A stretch of 64,000 nucleotides of DNA from Oikopleura dioica (Eukaryota; Chordata; Appendicularia; Copelata; Oikopleuridae): NCBI GenBank assembly GCA_907165135.1, contig OU015568.1, positions 12,098,501 through 12,162,500 on the forward strand, given 5' to 3'. Made by a program: the position numbers and the translations under genes. Position 1 is the stretch's first letter. Every line of letters begins with the position of its first letter. The notes below the pieces were generated by a model. That model was given only the letters and a program-made list of their open reading frames with translations. It did not search any database and was not told where the DNA came from. This document shows positions 22,529 to 33,021 of this stretch, piece after piece.

Positions 22529-25500
22529 ATGGGCTCAAAGCCCTCAAAATCAGTAGGTCCGCTTGAACACTTCAACATAGCCGAGATTCAAGCAATCGAG
22601 GACGAAAATGAATCTGCTCGAGCCAAACAGGTACGAAATTATCTTTGTCAATGATTTTCATCAGTTTAATAAGCTTTTGGTAATCAGACAAAGGAACCTC
22701 AGGCCAGAGTTCCAAAACACGCGTGCGTGCGTGCGCACGCGTGCGCGTGTTTGCGTGCGTGCGCACGCGCACGCACGCGCACTCGGATTTTGTGATTTGC
22801 TGCGCACGCGCACGCACGCGCACGCGAAGATTAAGATTGCGCACGCGTGCTTGATCGTGCGCGTGCGAAAAAAATTTTAAAAATCTTTTTTTATCTCTAG
22901 AATATTTATTTTTTTCTCCCCTGAGGCGTGTTTACATCGATTTGTGGAGACTTGAAGCATATTCGTGTCTCTAGAATTCAATTCTAGCTGTTTTTAATTG
23001 TGCTGATAGAGTCATTTTAAAATGGACACTCCTTGTTCATCATCAAAGAGAGCTCGATTGGACCGAGAAGAGATAAGAGATGCAAAACTTGAAAAGCTTG
23101 TCAAAGATTTTCAGGAACGCGTTTTTTTTGGTTAATTTTTTGGGATCCCCAATAAAAGCAAACTATATTTTTTTTTAAGTAATTTCAATTGGGGGCCCCA
23201 AAAATCTTTTTATTTTTAATCGTTGAATTGAGAACCCCAAAAATTACAAACACTTTTGTCAGGCGGACGGATTTCTTATCTCCGGATTCGAATATGAGCC
23301 TGCTGCCAAAGACGGATATTTTTACTGCATCGGAAAACGATGTGCTATTGGAAAAGTAAAAGCCTTACGCAACGGAAATGATCCAGTCACAAAATGGACG
23401 AAATCATCAATTGATCGTCATATTACCTCATGTCACAAGCCAGAAGCAACGAACCAACCAGATATACTGACTGCATTGAAAAATCCGAAAAAAGAACTTG
23501 ACCACTCGCGCGACGAAAAAAACCGAGTAGCTCAGCAAGTGACGTATCTATGTTCGGATTTGTATATGCCCCTGAGCAGCGTTGAAAAGTAAGAGAATTT
23601 TCTTTGGGTCCCCCAAATTGGGGGCCCCAATTTTTTTTTCAGGATAATTAATTGGGGGCCCCAATAATGATTATTTTCAGGGATCGCTTTAGAGAAGTAT
23701 GCCGCACGTTTTACGAACTTGGAGCGCAGAAAAAAAACGTCGAATCTCTTCTCGTGTCAACTTATTTCCTGGAAAAACAACTTGAATTTTCGGCGTGTGA
23801 GATTACGTCGAAAATTGCGTCAAAAATGGACTATCTTGTTGAAAAAGGTCTTATTCATGCTGAAATCGATGCTAAATGTGTTGGCGACAAGACAAAGGAA
23901 ACACAAGAATCAGCTCATGGAGTACTCCTTGGTAATTCAGATATTTGGGAATCCCAATAATTTTTTTAGGATTCTTACGCCAAGATGGTTCCAGAATATA
24001 TTATTTGAGCGCGTTCGATGCGTTGGATATAAAAGCTAACAAAGATTACAGCGAAGTGATAGCTGGTAACTTAAAATAACATTATTTTTTGGGACTCCCA
24101 AATTGGGAGCCCCAATTTTTGGGACTCCCAAATTGGGGGCCCCAATTTTTGGGAACCCCAAATTGGGAGCCCCAAGTTTTCCGGAGCACGACTAACATAA
24201 ATATTGTTAAGCTCATGCTAGAAAGACTCTTCAAAAATATGGCATTCCGGAGGAGCAAGTCGAACTTATACCACTGAGCACAGATGCTGGTGAGGTCAAG
24301 GTTGGAAAGCTCATCTCGGATTTATCGTGCATTTGTATTTCGCATACATACAATCGTCTTGCGGAACATTATGTCGAATACGCACAGAAGTATTTCAATT
24401 TGGATACAAGATACGAAATAACATTAAAAAATTCGCGGAATCATCCGAAAAGCGATGTTCGAAAGAAGTTGCCGCTATCCACCCTCCAGAATGCCTTCGA
24501 AGTCTCTCTGATTATTTCTATGGACGACCGCTTAATCAGCAAGACAAAATTCTGTACGAATCGATCGATTACAAATCAAGAAAACATAAAACGTATCCAA
24601 TTCTTCATGTAAAATAATTAACATCTATTGGGTCTCCCAATATTGGGAGACCCATTTTTTTTTGTAAGCTTCATATTTGGGGCCCCAAAATAAAACGTAT
24701 TTCTAGCGAACATCGGCCATCAGATGGGAGAAAAATCTCTATAATCTAAATGCAATGTTGGTATGGGAATCTACTGTCAGAGAATTCTCGTTGCCTCATC
24801 ATCCCTATAACTATCTTTTGCCTTCGCCATTGCCAAGCTTCAATTACATAAGAGCCAAACGACTTATCGGAAACGAAATAATGCGTCTAAATCTTGCTCT
24901 TCAAAAACTTCGTCATCAGTTGTGGACCAAGTTCACTCTTTCTCAATCCTGACAAAGTTCCTAGCATCCTGCGCCGAAGGCATAACAGACACAGATTATC
25001 AGGTAACTTAAAATAACATTATTTGTTGGGACTCCCAAATTGGGAGCCCCAATTTTGGGAGCCCCAAATTGGGGGCCCCAAGTTTTCCGGAGCACGACTA
25101 ACATAAATATTTTTAAGCTCATCGTCGGCAAACTTGCGAGAGGAGCCTATTCCAAACTCTCAGCACTTATGTTTCAAGAATTCTGGCTTGACGGAAAGAG
25201 TATTACGAAAACAGATCCTTGCAGAATCGCCAATGTTAATCTCAGTGGAGAATATCTGTTCCCGCGTCGCCAAAAACTAACCTTCGGATTCTTTACGAAG
25301 CATTTGAATGGGTCAAAAGATGGATTTTTCAAAGAACAAGCAAAATATGTTACAGAAAGATGCAAGGACTTTCAAAAATATGCCCGCGAATACATCACTA
25401 TGATTGACCGAAAAATGCCAGGAGACATCGCGGAGCCTGTGTTTCAGCAGTCTAATGGAAATGATTCCTCTGATGAGGATGATTTATCAAGCAGTCAAAG

Positions 25501-27653
25501 TCAATCATCTTCTCTCTCAACAAGCGTTGAGAATCTCACACTCTCTCCAGTGGAAAGAGAAATGCTCAGGTACAATTAATTTTATTCGACAATAAAAAAA
25601 TTAAATATTGGGACTCCCAAATTGGGGGCCCCAAAGTTAACAATAAAAAAATTAATATTGGGATTCCCAAATTGGGGGCCCCAAAGTTAACAATAAAAAA
25701 ATTAATATTGGGACTCCCAAATTGGGCGCCCCAAATTTGACAATAAAATAATTAAATTTTGGGACTCCCAAATTGGGGGCCCCAAATACAACCTTCAAAA
25801 AAAAATAATTATTGGGAGCCCCAATTAAATGAGATAACTTCTTATCTTTCCAGATATGAAGCCCTGACAACGGAAGAGTATAACCGCACACAGGTGAACA
25901 TCAGAGTGAAGAAGGACGATGTTAACTATGTTTCGATATCAATGAAAGCTTTTTGGAATGACGAGAAAATTGCTTCGGAGTTTCCTCGACTACGAAAAAT
26001 AGCAGTCAAAGTGAGTTTTTAAAATTCTGTTATGATAATTCAAAATCAAAGGTTCTTTCATGCCCGGCAGGGACTCAAGAGCTGGAGAGAAGGTTCGGAG
26101 GAACTTCGGAGTATATAAGAAATCCGAAAAGAAATAGAATCAGCTGTGGACGAGTGCTTGAGCTTGCTCAGTATCAACAATACGAATCTGTTCTAAGTTA
26201 TCTTGATAATTTGCCTTAATTTGAAAAAAAAAATGTCTCTTCTAATTTATAAATAAAGTATATTATTTTTCACAAATTGACTTTCGCACGCGCACGCACG
26301 CGCACGCGAAATTTTGGATTTTGACGCACGCGCACGCACGCGCACGCGAAAAATTTTCGTTTTTTGGAACTCTGCCTCAGGCATAGGAGTATCATTTCTC
26401 GGCGGACACTAGGACACAGGAAGACGATCAGGTCATCGATTTTTGAGGATGTTGCCCTTGAAGACTTGTGTGAAGCGGTAAGACCAGTTGGCACTCGCAT
26501 CAATGCTTATTTTCTCTTCAGTCTGGATTAGAGTGCGATGAGGTCGAAAAAACTGGCCGCGTAAAAGCAAAATGCAAAGAAGAAACTCTCAGAAGACTAA
26601 CAACTCATGAAGCTACTAAAGAAGTTTTTCAGGTAATAAGGCTCGCTAAATTTAATATCTACCAATGTCATTTTTAGAATAAAGAGTCGTTTCAAAAATT
26701 CATGGACAGTAGAATGGGAACAAAAGAAGAAAACCCAGCAGGAGGAGGAGGAATGCTGCTGAACCCAAATTTTAGACTCGATATCACAAGATCAAACTTG
26801 TCGTTTACAAGATCAAACTTAAGCCTTTCATATGTAAGTACAAATGTAAAAATTAGTTAACTAAGGTTTATCTTTGCAGTCAAAGAGCAACACAGAAGTT
26901 GCAGAACAAAGTCATGAATCATCAGAATATAAACGAGCAAATACAATAAACAACCCGCTAAAGCCGTGGAGAGAATATGAAATAATGCCAAGCATAAGAG
27001 ACATGACAAGCGAACACACACTTGACGATTGTAGGAATGGGGTAAAACGAACATTTCTGCCAAATTGGTTCTACTAAAATTTCAGACTGAAATAGTAAAA
27101 TCCCAAAAAAAAGCAAAAGACGAGTATCAAAGATCATGGAACCTATGAAACAAAAACCATTATCCGAAGAGTTTTATACGTAAGTTTATAAATATCTTTT
27201 ATTTTAAAAGATAGTATATCTTTTTACTTGTTACTGATAGTTTTTAGACCAAATTTTGGACGGACTTCAATAGGGCCAATGATGGAGAGTGGCATTTCCA
27301 TCACTCGAACCGACACGAACAACAAGAGTCATTCTATCCAACGCGGTCGGAGTAGCTACATAGGGCCAGCTGGGCGCAAATCGGTGCTTACGAACCATGT
27401 GACGGGCAGATCAAGTGTGATAACGGATAGGAGTAGAAGACAAAGTATCGCGATAGACGCTCTCAAGGACCGCCGGACAAGCAAGAAAAAGAGAAAATCA
27501 ACGATGGAGCCGAAGACGATCTACTCGCTCGATCAGGACTTTAAAAGCACTCTTTATACGACCATCAGGTATAGAAGTGTAAGTATTTGCTAGCAACTTT
27601 TTATTTAGTCCCGAAAACCGGAAAAAAGTGTCGATCGCATGTCGCGTGAATGA
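22529..27653 (+). CDS. Unrecognised basic protein gene interrupted by a hAT transposon
   Basis: Host exons flank the transposon: first exon 22529-22621 (readable as MGSKPSKSVGPLEHF, or in another frame from ATG 22608, MNLLEPNR). Coding resumes at 26381 or 26382 and continues through exons ending LEDLCEA, then SGLECDEVEKTGRVK, NKESFQKFMDSRMG, SKSNTEVAEQ, and finally NFGRTSIGPMMES to the TGA at 27653. The phase-2 link from ATG 22608 keeps the frame. The protein is rich in Lys/Arg/Ser, low in hydrophobics, and matches no family I know. The frame breaks at an eight-A run (27105-27112): one additional A would join the two halves. This may be a real frameshift, a sequencing error, or two overlapping cistrons. 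The last intron, near 27579-27608, is only 30 nt. Confidence 0.45.
22697..22704 (+). repeat. 8-bp target-site duplication, left copy
   Basis: CCTCAGGC immediately before the left terminal inverted repeat; the identical octamer follows the right end at 26375-26382. Eight-bp duplications are the hAT hallmark. The octamer contains a CAG that can act as a splice acceptor. Confidence 0.93.
22718..22868. repeat. Left subterminal array of GCACGC/GCGTGC motifs
   Basis: About 150 bp made almost entirely of alternating GCGTGC and GCACGC hexamers in both orientations, interrupted by short AT segments. In hAT elements, clustered short subterminal motifs are the transposase-binding sites; here the same motif recurs at the right end (26286-26349). 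Potential Z-DNA-forming purine-pyrimidine alternation. Confidence 0.85.
23022..26219 (+). CDS. hAT transposase (BED-like zinc finger, RNase H-like core, hATC dimerisation domain)
   Basis: ATG 23022 to TAA 26219 with about 11 exons, read by following open phase across GT-AG introns. The N-terminus is charged (SSSKRARLDREEIRD). It is followed by a BED-like finger region (FYCIGKRCAIGK, then a His-rich SSIDRHITSCH). The middle contains the hAT catalytic-core landmark LSTDAGEVKVGKLISDLSCI and the RW motif as TSAIRWEKNLYNL. The C-terminus has the hATC dimerisation signature FWNDEKIASEFPRL then SCPAGTQELERRFGG. A Ser/Glu-rich loop (SSDEDDLSSSQSQSSSLS) precedes it. No internal stop remains once introns are removed. 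Seven of ten introns carry the palindromic repeats described separately; one 38-nt intron (GTCTTGCG...CGCACAG) and a long intron at about 24757-24836 lack them. Confidence 0.8.
23140..25830. repeat. Family of TTGGGnnCCCAA palindromes confined to transposase introns
   Basis: More than 20 copies of a 12-15 bp palindrome of the type TTGGGACTCCCAA, TTGGGGGCCCCAA or TTGGGAGCCCCAA, often as head-to-tail pairs joined by AATT. Clusters lie at about 23147-23240, 23605-23665, 23952-23966, 24091-24175, 24630-24690, 25027-25080 and 25608-25830. The last cluster includes roughly 65-bp tandem units. All fall inside introns of the hAT transposase and none lies in its exons or in the host introns I inspected. 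As RNA, each can fold into a short GC-rich hairpin and neighbouring copies can pair with one another. Confidence 0.85.
26286..26349. repeat. Right subterminal array of GCACGC motifs
   Basis: Two near-identical blocks of CGCACGCGCACGCACGCG separated by an AT-rich spacer, about 25 bp inside the right terminus. This matches the motif of the left array and is likely a transposase-binding region. Confidence 0.85.
26375..26382 (+). repeat. 8-bp target-site duplication, right copy
   Basis: CCTCAGGC directly after the right terminus TTTTGGAACTCTG. Its CAG, preceded by the pyrimidine/T-rich transposon end, forms a plausible splice acceptor (CTGCCTCAG|GC) for the downstream host exon. Confidence 0.93.
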
Positions 27654-27988
27654 AGAAACACTGATGATGGCTGAGTCCATGACGAAATCTAAAGAAAAGA
27701 AGAAAAAAATATGTCCGTTCTTCTAACCCAAGCTTTGCCGTGAAAGTTTTTCGACTGCCATTTATCGAATTTTTGATATTTTTAATAAAATAATGTTTTT
27801 TTTAACATTCGGTTTGTTTTCTGGAGCGGTCGGTAGTTTTTGATGAATAGGACATCCGCAATAAACGAAAATTTCTGACAATTTAGAAATGACGGACCGG
27901 TTTACGAGGGGGCAATGGGCCGGAAAGAAAGTGTGGCTTTCGTGCGAAGCTGCTGTCAGTCCGCTAGGCAAATCCAAATTTCGAGAAA
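27654..27988. other. Intergenic spacer
   Basis: 335 bp between two plus-strand genes; nothing coding on the plus strand. A minus ORF here overlaps the next gene and looks like a shadow. Contains AATAAAATAATG near 27783, usable as a polyadenylation signal for the upstream gene. Confidence 0.4.
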
Positions 27989-28797
27989 ATGGCTTGTAGA
28001 GGATACGTGTGCATTTTAACAACGCTCTGTAGTATCCAGCTTGCTTTAGCAGTGGCAGTTCTGGGCATGTCAATCTATGCGTTTGCTCAAGCACCTGTAC
28101 CAGAGAATACCGCGCCCATCGTTGGATTGTGCGTTTCTTGCCTTGCAGCTGGGACCAGTATTTTCGGAATCCTCGGAACAATTTGTGGCAAACGACTGAT
28201 GGTTATTTCACATGGCCTGTGCACGATTTTTGTCATCGTTGTAGCTGCTGTTGGCCTTGTTCTTTCTTCGCTCGCTGCTGCTCAAGTCAGCTATTTCCAA
28301 GGACTCGTCCTCAAAATTCAGGTATTTCGAAAACCCATGTCACCTTGATAATTTTGGCTATTTAGGAAAATCTGATCGACAATGCTGTTATCCCGGATCA
28401 AATGAACGCGATCGAGATTGACAAGGACTCTGATCAAGAAGATCGAGCTGGACTATTTTATGATGGCTTTGACGTTCCAGATCAGTACTTTTATTTAGGA
28501 AAGGGTTGAAGAATTTAACATATTTTCATATAAAAAAAGAAGAGTGGATTAAAACCCTTTTTCAAAGACGAGTTTTACTACAACCAAATGTTCGAAAACA
28601 TCACCGTCGACTTGAAGTCAACTGACCCCGAAGATCTGGACCCTGAACCAATTGAAATTATTCTTCTCTCTCCTACTCAACGGCAGTATACGATCTTAGC
28701 AGCTATCGTCTTCGCTTTTACTTTCATTATCTACGCCTTATCTGGCTATTGTGCATTTTCATATGTTCGAAACTTTGGTGAACTTATCGTACTGTAA
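27989..28797 (+). CDS. Four-transmembrane-segment protein (tetraspan type)
   Basis: ATG 27989; three exons, with introns starting GTATTTCG (44 nt) and GTTGAAGA. The predicted layout is TM1 (CILTTLCSIQLALAVAVLGMS), TM2 (IVGLCVSCLAAGTSIFGILG), a short basic loop, TM3 (CTIFVIVVAAVGLVLSSLAA), a large acidic extracellular or lumenal loop (QEDRAGLFYDGF, ENITVDLKSTDPEDLDPEP), and TM4 (YTILAAIVFAFTFIIYALSG). The topology matches tetraspanin/CD20/claudin-like proteins, but the large loop lacks the tetraspanin CCG motif. Family assignment therefore stays open. The second intron can be read with GA-AG ends too, but a canonical GT donor with matching phase exists and is preferred. Confidence 0.65.
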
Positions 28798-28836
28798 ATA
28801 AATTGTGGACAATCAAGTGCTGAAGAGAGTTTATTC

Positions 28837-31800
28837 TTAGTAAAGATAATAATAATCAAAAGTTTCGATAGGACAAAGTTCCGTTTCACATGGTTCGCTT
28901 GTATGAATTTTGTAAAAAGTATTCGTGAGTTTCCAGCTTGCGAAGTCACCAACCGGCACTCTCTCTCGTGAACGGGAGGATTGACCACAAGTTGCGCTAA
29001 AAAATGACGAAAAATAACATTCCCTATTTCGAACCTGCATTCGCCCCATTCTGTCCAACTTGAAAAGGCACATTTAGGAATCGGCGGAATCGCCAGCCAC
29101 TCTGCGGCAGTATCTTTGCGGGTCATCGGAACAACTCTGATGGACCCTCTTGCTGACAAGTAAAAATTACCACCAGGGACGAGAATTCGCGTCCATGGAA
29201 TATCCCCAACGTCTTCGATCAACATTTCGAACATCGTCAACTCTTCTTCTCGGGGACCGAATCCTTCCATCCCATACATTGTAAGATGCTTTTTGTAATC
29301 ATCACTGTATCCCATGTAAAATTCGCCCGAATTAGTTGTGAACTTTAACCGAACATTTTGGAAATCAGATGATTCTGGCGTGTCAAAACAAGTGAGGGTA
29401 AGAGTGGAGTCAATATCGTCGTAGAAACGCATTGTGTCAACCATGTCTGTTATACCATTTTGCATACCTAGACGAAAATGTTATCAATAAATCTATAAAA
29501 ATGTGAAAAACCTAGAAAAGCTGTTTCTTTGATTGAATAAAGCATAATGTCAGTGCCACAAAGATCTTTCATTGACGGCTGAGAAGTTTTGACACAATAT
29601 TCTGGCTCAATGTACTCCTTTGTTGTCGTCGTTGTCGAGGTAGTTGTTGTTGTTGATGTTGTGGAAGTGGAAGTAGTGCTGGTAGAAGTAGTCGTAGTTG
29701 TTGTAGATGTTGTTGTTGTGGTACTCGTTGTTGATGTTGTCGTTGTGGTCGTTGTAGTACTTGATGTTGATGTAGTCGATGTTGTAGTTGTCGTTGAGGT
29801 CGTCGATGTCGTAGTTGTTGTGGTTGTGGTGGTGGTTGTAGTTGTCGAGGTAGTTGAAGTAGATGTTGTAGTAGATGTTGTACTTGTCGTAGTTGTAGTC
29901 GTAGTTGTAGTCGTTGTCGTAGGCCAATTTCAATAAGAAGTTGAAAACTTAAAACCAAAAACCCCCCTTATTTTAGCTCATTGGAAAGAGCATGAAAAGT
30001 TATTCCAGAAAAAGTAGTCTTGTATGCTGAGTCATGTCCGATGACGTCACAGACATTGATTGAAGTTCCAAAAGTCCCAAAACTTTCGGACGCTCTCATT
30101 TTTATTCTACTGAAGGAAAATTAGAGCTCGAAGATGAAAAATGATCGTCTTACGCTCCTTTATGCAGGCCTGCAGAAATATATCTTATCAATAATGTAAA
30201 ACTATTTTTTCTAGAGATGTAAAAATTTTTTCGACTCAAATTTTTTTCATTTATGGTTGCCTGCGTAGAGTGGCCTAAGACGGTCAAAACCCTGTATCTA
30301 ATGTTTTTTTCCGAAAAATATTTTAGGAATAAGAGCGTCCGAAAGTTTAGAAAATCTGGGACTTAAGTCATCGATAATGACGTCATAATCTATGACTAAG
30401 TCACTTTACCTAATGTTTTCTAGTGTAACTTTTTATGGGGATTCCAATCAGACAATAAAAAGGGGGGCTTAGGATTTGAAATTTCTACTCCTTATTAAAA
30501 TTGGCCGTAGTCGTAGTTGTAGTTGTGCTTGTGGTGGTCGTTGTTGTTGATGTGGATGTCGTCGTGGAGGTTGTAGTTGTCGGTTCTACAGTTGCTTCTG
30601 TAGTCTCGTTTGTAGGAGAACGTCCAAAATCTTGTGGCTTTGGTGCGAATGCAATCGTTTCATTGGTGCATTCGTCCTCGGAACAAGTTATATTTCGTTT
30701 TCGCTCGCCTTCGCATTCTCCGTCCAGAATGCCACAGATAATGATACAATCTCGCTCCTCTACTGCCTCACAGCTCTCATCGCAATCGGTCGTTTGCCTC
30801 CAATCACTCCATACAGTGTACGCTTGTTGATTGCAAGGCCTTGAGATGGAGTGAAAATCAAGGAATATAACTTACTTACTTTGTTTCCACATCATTTATT
30901 CTATTGCCAGTGCACGTTTGAATACGCTGACTTTCTCCGCCACAACTTGAAGCAGAACATTCCGTCCAATCAGACCAAACACAGTCCTCTCAAAAGACTC
31001 TTTAGTAAACGTAGACTTACTCTAAGTACCGCATAATATCTCGTCCCCATAATTATCTAATGCAATACAGGGCTCGTTGTCTTCCTCAAGCATTCCGTAG
31101 CAGAACCTTCTTCTCTGTCTGAATCCATTTCCACAAACAGCGTCACAAGCATCCCATTCCGTCCAATCTGACTCACATCGAGTCGATTTGAAAGCATGGC
31201 AGTTTGCATCTCTAATGATATTTACTCCCAAAGTAGTTCGCTTTTTCACATTTTCGCGTGAACTGGCTGACCGAGGAACTTTCATCAATTGTGGATAAGA
31301 AAATCCATCAATGAATCTTCTGTGCTTAGCTTCATACTCGATTCTTGCTTCAGATTTACTCGGAAAATCATGAATTTTCCATAAATCTCTACCAACGCAA
31401 GGGCTACTCTCGCGGCAATGCGAACCAATAAGGCGATCCGATTCGTGATCCTGCAGTTCCTGTTAACTAGAATGCTTTCTTGGCTACCTTGATAAGTTTG
31501 AGATTGTAAGGCTCATTGTACAGAACGGCTACGTTTTCTCCATCCTCTGGGTTGCAGCAAATGGTCCACAGAGAGTCATCCGAGGGTTCGATGTTGTGCG
31601 ATATGGAACGATATGTGACTTTACTATCGTTCTCATTCTGAAAAAAATTTTGTTGCTTTATTCTCAACAAGCAAACCTTGTTTCTTTTTAATGTAAGGGC
31701 CCTTCTACGGTGATTAGTCAGCTGGACGACTTTATTGCAAATTGTCGCTTTCCATCGGATTTTTAAATGATATTTCATTCGATATAATTTCTTTTATCCG

Positions 31801-33021
31801 CTTCCTGATGAACATGCAACTTCTTTTTCCGCCTTCCCCACGCACTCTCTGTTACACGAAGGATCCTGGTTCTCCAAAACAATGCACTGTCTTATAAGTT
31901 TGCATCCCGAATCGTCTCTCTGCCAGTCAGACCATTCAGGTGGAGTACAAGCAGTACAATCAGCCGATTCTGAAGTCTGCTCGCTTATGTGATAGTTGGG
32001 ATGTTTGTCAAGGAAATACATGTCGCATTTTGAAGATACGTGCCGACTTCGAGTTCGTTTGCCATTTTCTTTGCACGACGACCAACTGTTCCAATCGTGG
32101 TTTTTAATGGTTTCGACCAAAGGACAAGTTTGATACTCAATGAGTGGTTCAACGCAGTTGGCGTCGTTTTTGCACTCTCGTCTACGGCTTTGATTGCATA
32201 TTCCTTCATGACATGTGCCCCAGCTCGACCACTCCGACTGACCAAGATTTAAAATCAGCGATCATTTCATTAACACTAAGAGATCATCAAATCTTTGTAG
32301 CCCTAAATATGCATCTTCAGTATTCATCATCTCGAATTTGAACCCAGTTCCTCTGTTATATTTGCAAGGTGCTGTCGTAAGTATTCCTCCGGCGATCCAC
32401 TCTGTCATACAGTGAAGACTCGTTGATCTTCAGTTTGTTGAAGTTTATATTTTTTTATGTTTAATGCTTCTTACTTGGTTTTCTGGGCAGAAGAGATAAC
32501 GTAAAGACCGGAATCAGCTCCGGCGTCGTCTTCGATGATTTTCCAGTAAGAATTTTTTGAAATATGGTCTTCAGATTTCAACTCGACGCCACTTTTTTGG
32601 ACTAAGCGCAAGATTTTCGCTGCCATTTAAAACAAAAACTCAAAGACGATTTATTACTCCATTCCCATAGTTCTTCCAACGCAGATTTCTATTATTTTCT
32701 GACGTGAATATAAACTTTGTGGTGCTGCCTTGTTTGTCAGTCTTGCAGTTGACATACCATTTGAATCCTGGGCCGACATTTTGCTTGAAAATAAAACATG
32801 GAGAATCTACCTAGGCTTAAAAACTCACATCAATCAGTCGCGGACGCGTCCCGCCGAGATCGCCATTTAGGTATTTTTCCGAGTCTGTCTTTATAAATAT
32901 CTCTTAATTTCTCGTATATTTGTTGGTTATTTCTCTAAAATTCTCTACCTTTATTACATAAATATGTCACATCAAAAGCTTTGCAAGTCTCTATAAAAAA
33001 CCAAGACGAGAAAAGTCTCAT
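28837..33021 (-). CDS. Large secreted thrombospondin type-1 / threonine-mucin protein
   Basis: Starts at ATG 33021 (MRLFSSWFFIETCKAFDVTY) and ends at TAA 28837. The N-terminal part has aromatic repeats of unknown fold (KFIFTSENNRNLRWKNYGNG, SYWKIIEDDAGADSGLY). Seven TSP1-type modules follow, recognised by W-x-x-W...C: WNSWSSC, EWSDWQR, SDWTEWDACDAVCGNGFRQR, WSDWTECSASSCGG, VWSDWRQTTDCDESC, and near the C-terminus SSWTEWGECSATCGQSSRSR. Between them lies a Thr/Ser mucin tract of more than 100 residues (29600-29921 and 30507-30600) interrupted by an inverted-repeat element. One intron is only 28 nt (32620-32647). TSP1 modules bind glycosaminoglycans and matrix; mucin tracts are O-glycosylated, so a mucus or matrix role is likely. 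It could be two genes, as the centre was not fully exon-resolved. Confidence 0.6.
29600..29921 (-). repeat. ACA/ACT/ACG triplet tract encoding the Thr-rich mucin domain
   Basis: Imperfect triplet repeat reading (Thr/Ser)n on the minus strand (ACA, ACT, ACG, ACC, TCA, TCT codons). It continues at 30507-30600 beyond the inserted element. The plus strand gives a long valine-rich ORF that is an artefact of the same repeat. Confidence 0.85.
29922..30506. mobile_element. 585-bp inverted-repeat element (MITE-like) inside the mucin coding tract
   Basis: Both ends start GGCCAATTT(C/T)AATAAG(A/G)AGT(T/A)GAAA in inverted orientation, with similarity continuing through a CCCCCCTT run about 60 bp inward. 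Flanked by GTA on both sides, a possible 3-bp target duplication, although the surrounding triplet repeat makes this uncertain. No coding capacity. A 3-bp duplication and GGCC terminus suggest a PIF/Harbinger-like non-autonomous element; this family assignment is tentative. The interior holds short inverted segments about cttagtcat/atgacgtca. Confidence 0.7.

Larger units (their letters stand above)
22705..26374 (+). mobile_element. Complete hAT-superfamily DNA transposon, 3,670 bp
   Basis: Bounded by perfect 13-bp inverted termini (CAGAGTTCCAAAA and its complement at 26362-26374) and by identical 8-bp target duplications. The CAGAG start fits the hAT terminal consensus (C/T)A(G/A)NG. Inside are GC-rich subterminal arrays at both ends and one plus-strand multi-exon transposase with an apparently intact reading frame, so the element looks recently active or potentially autonomous. 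It sits at an intron-exon boundary of a host gene in the same orientation. Confidence 0.92.

Noticed and set aside
22608..22880. ORFs through the GCGTGC array
   Set aside because: Simple-sequence translation across the transposon's subterminal repeats.
28350..28575. Second possible GA-AG intron, in the tetraspan gene
   Set aside because: A canonical GT donor (GTTGAAG) with the same phase and acceptor explains the junction.
29589..29936. Plus-strand valine-rich ORF (115 codons)
   Set aside because: It is the complement of the threonine-codon repeat of the minus-strand mucin gene; low-complexity artefact.
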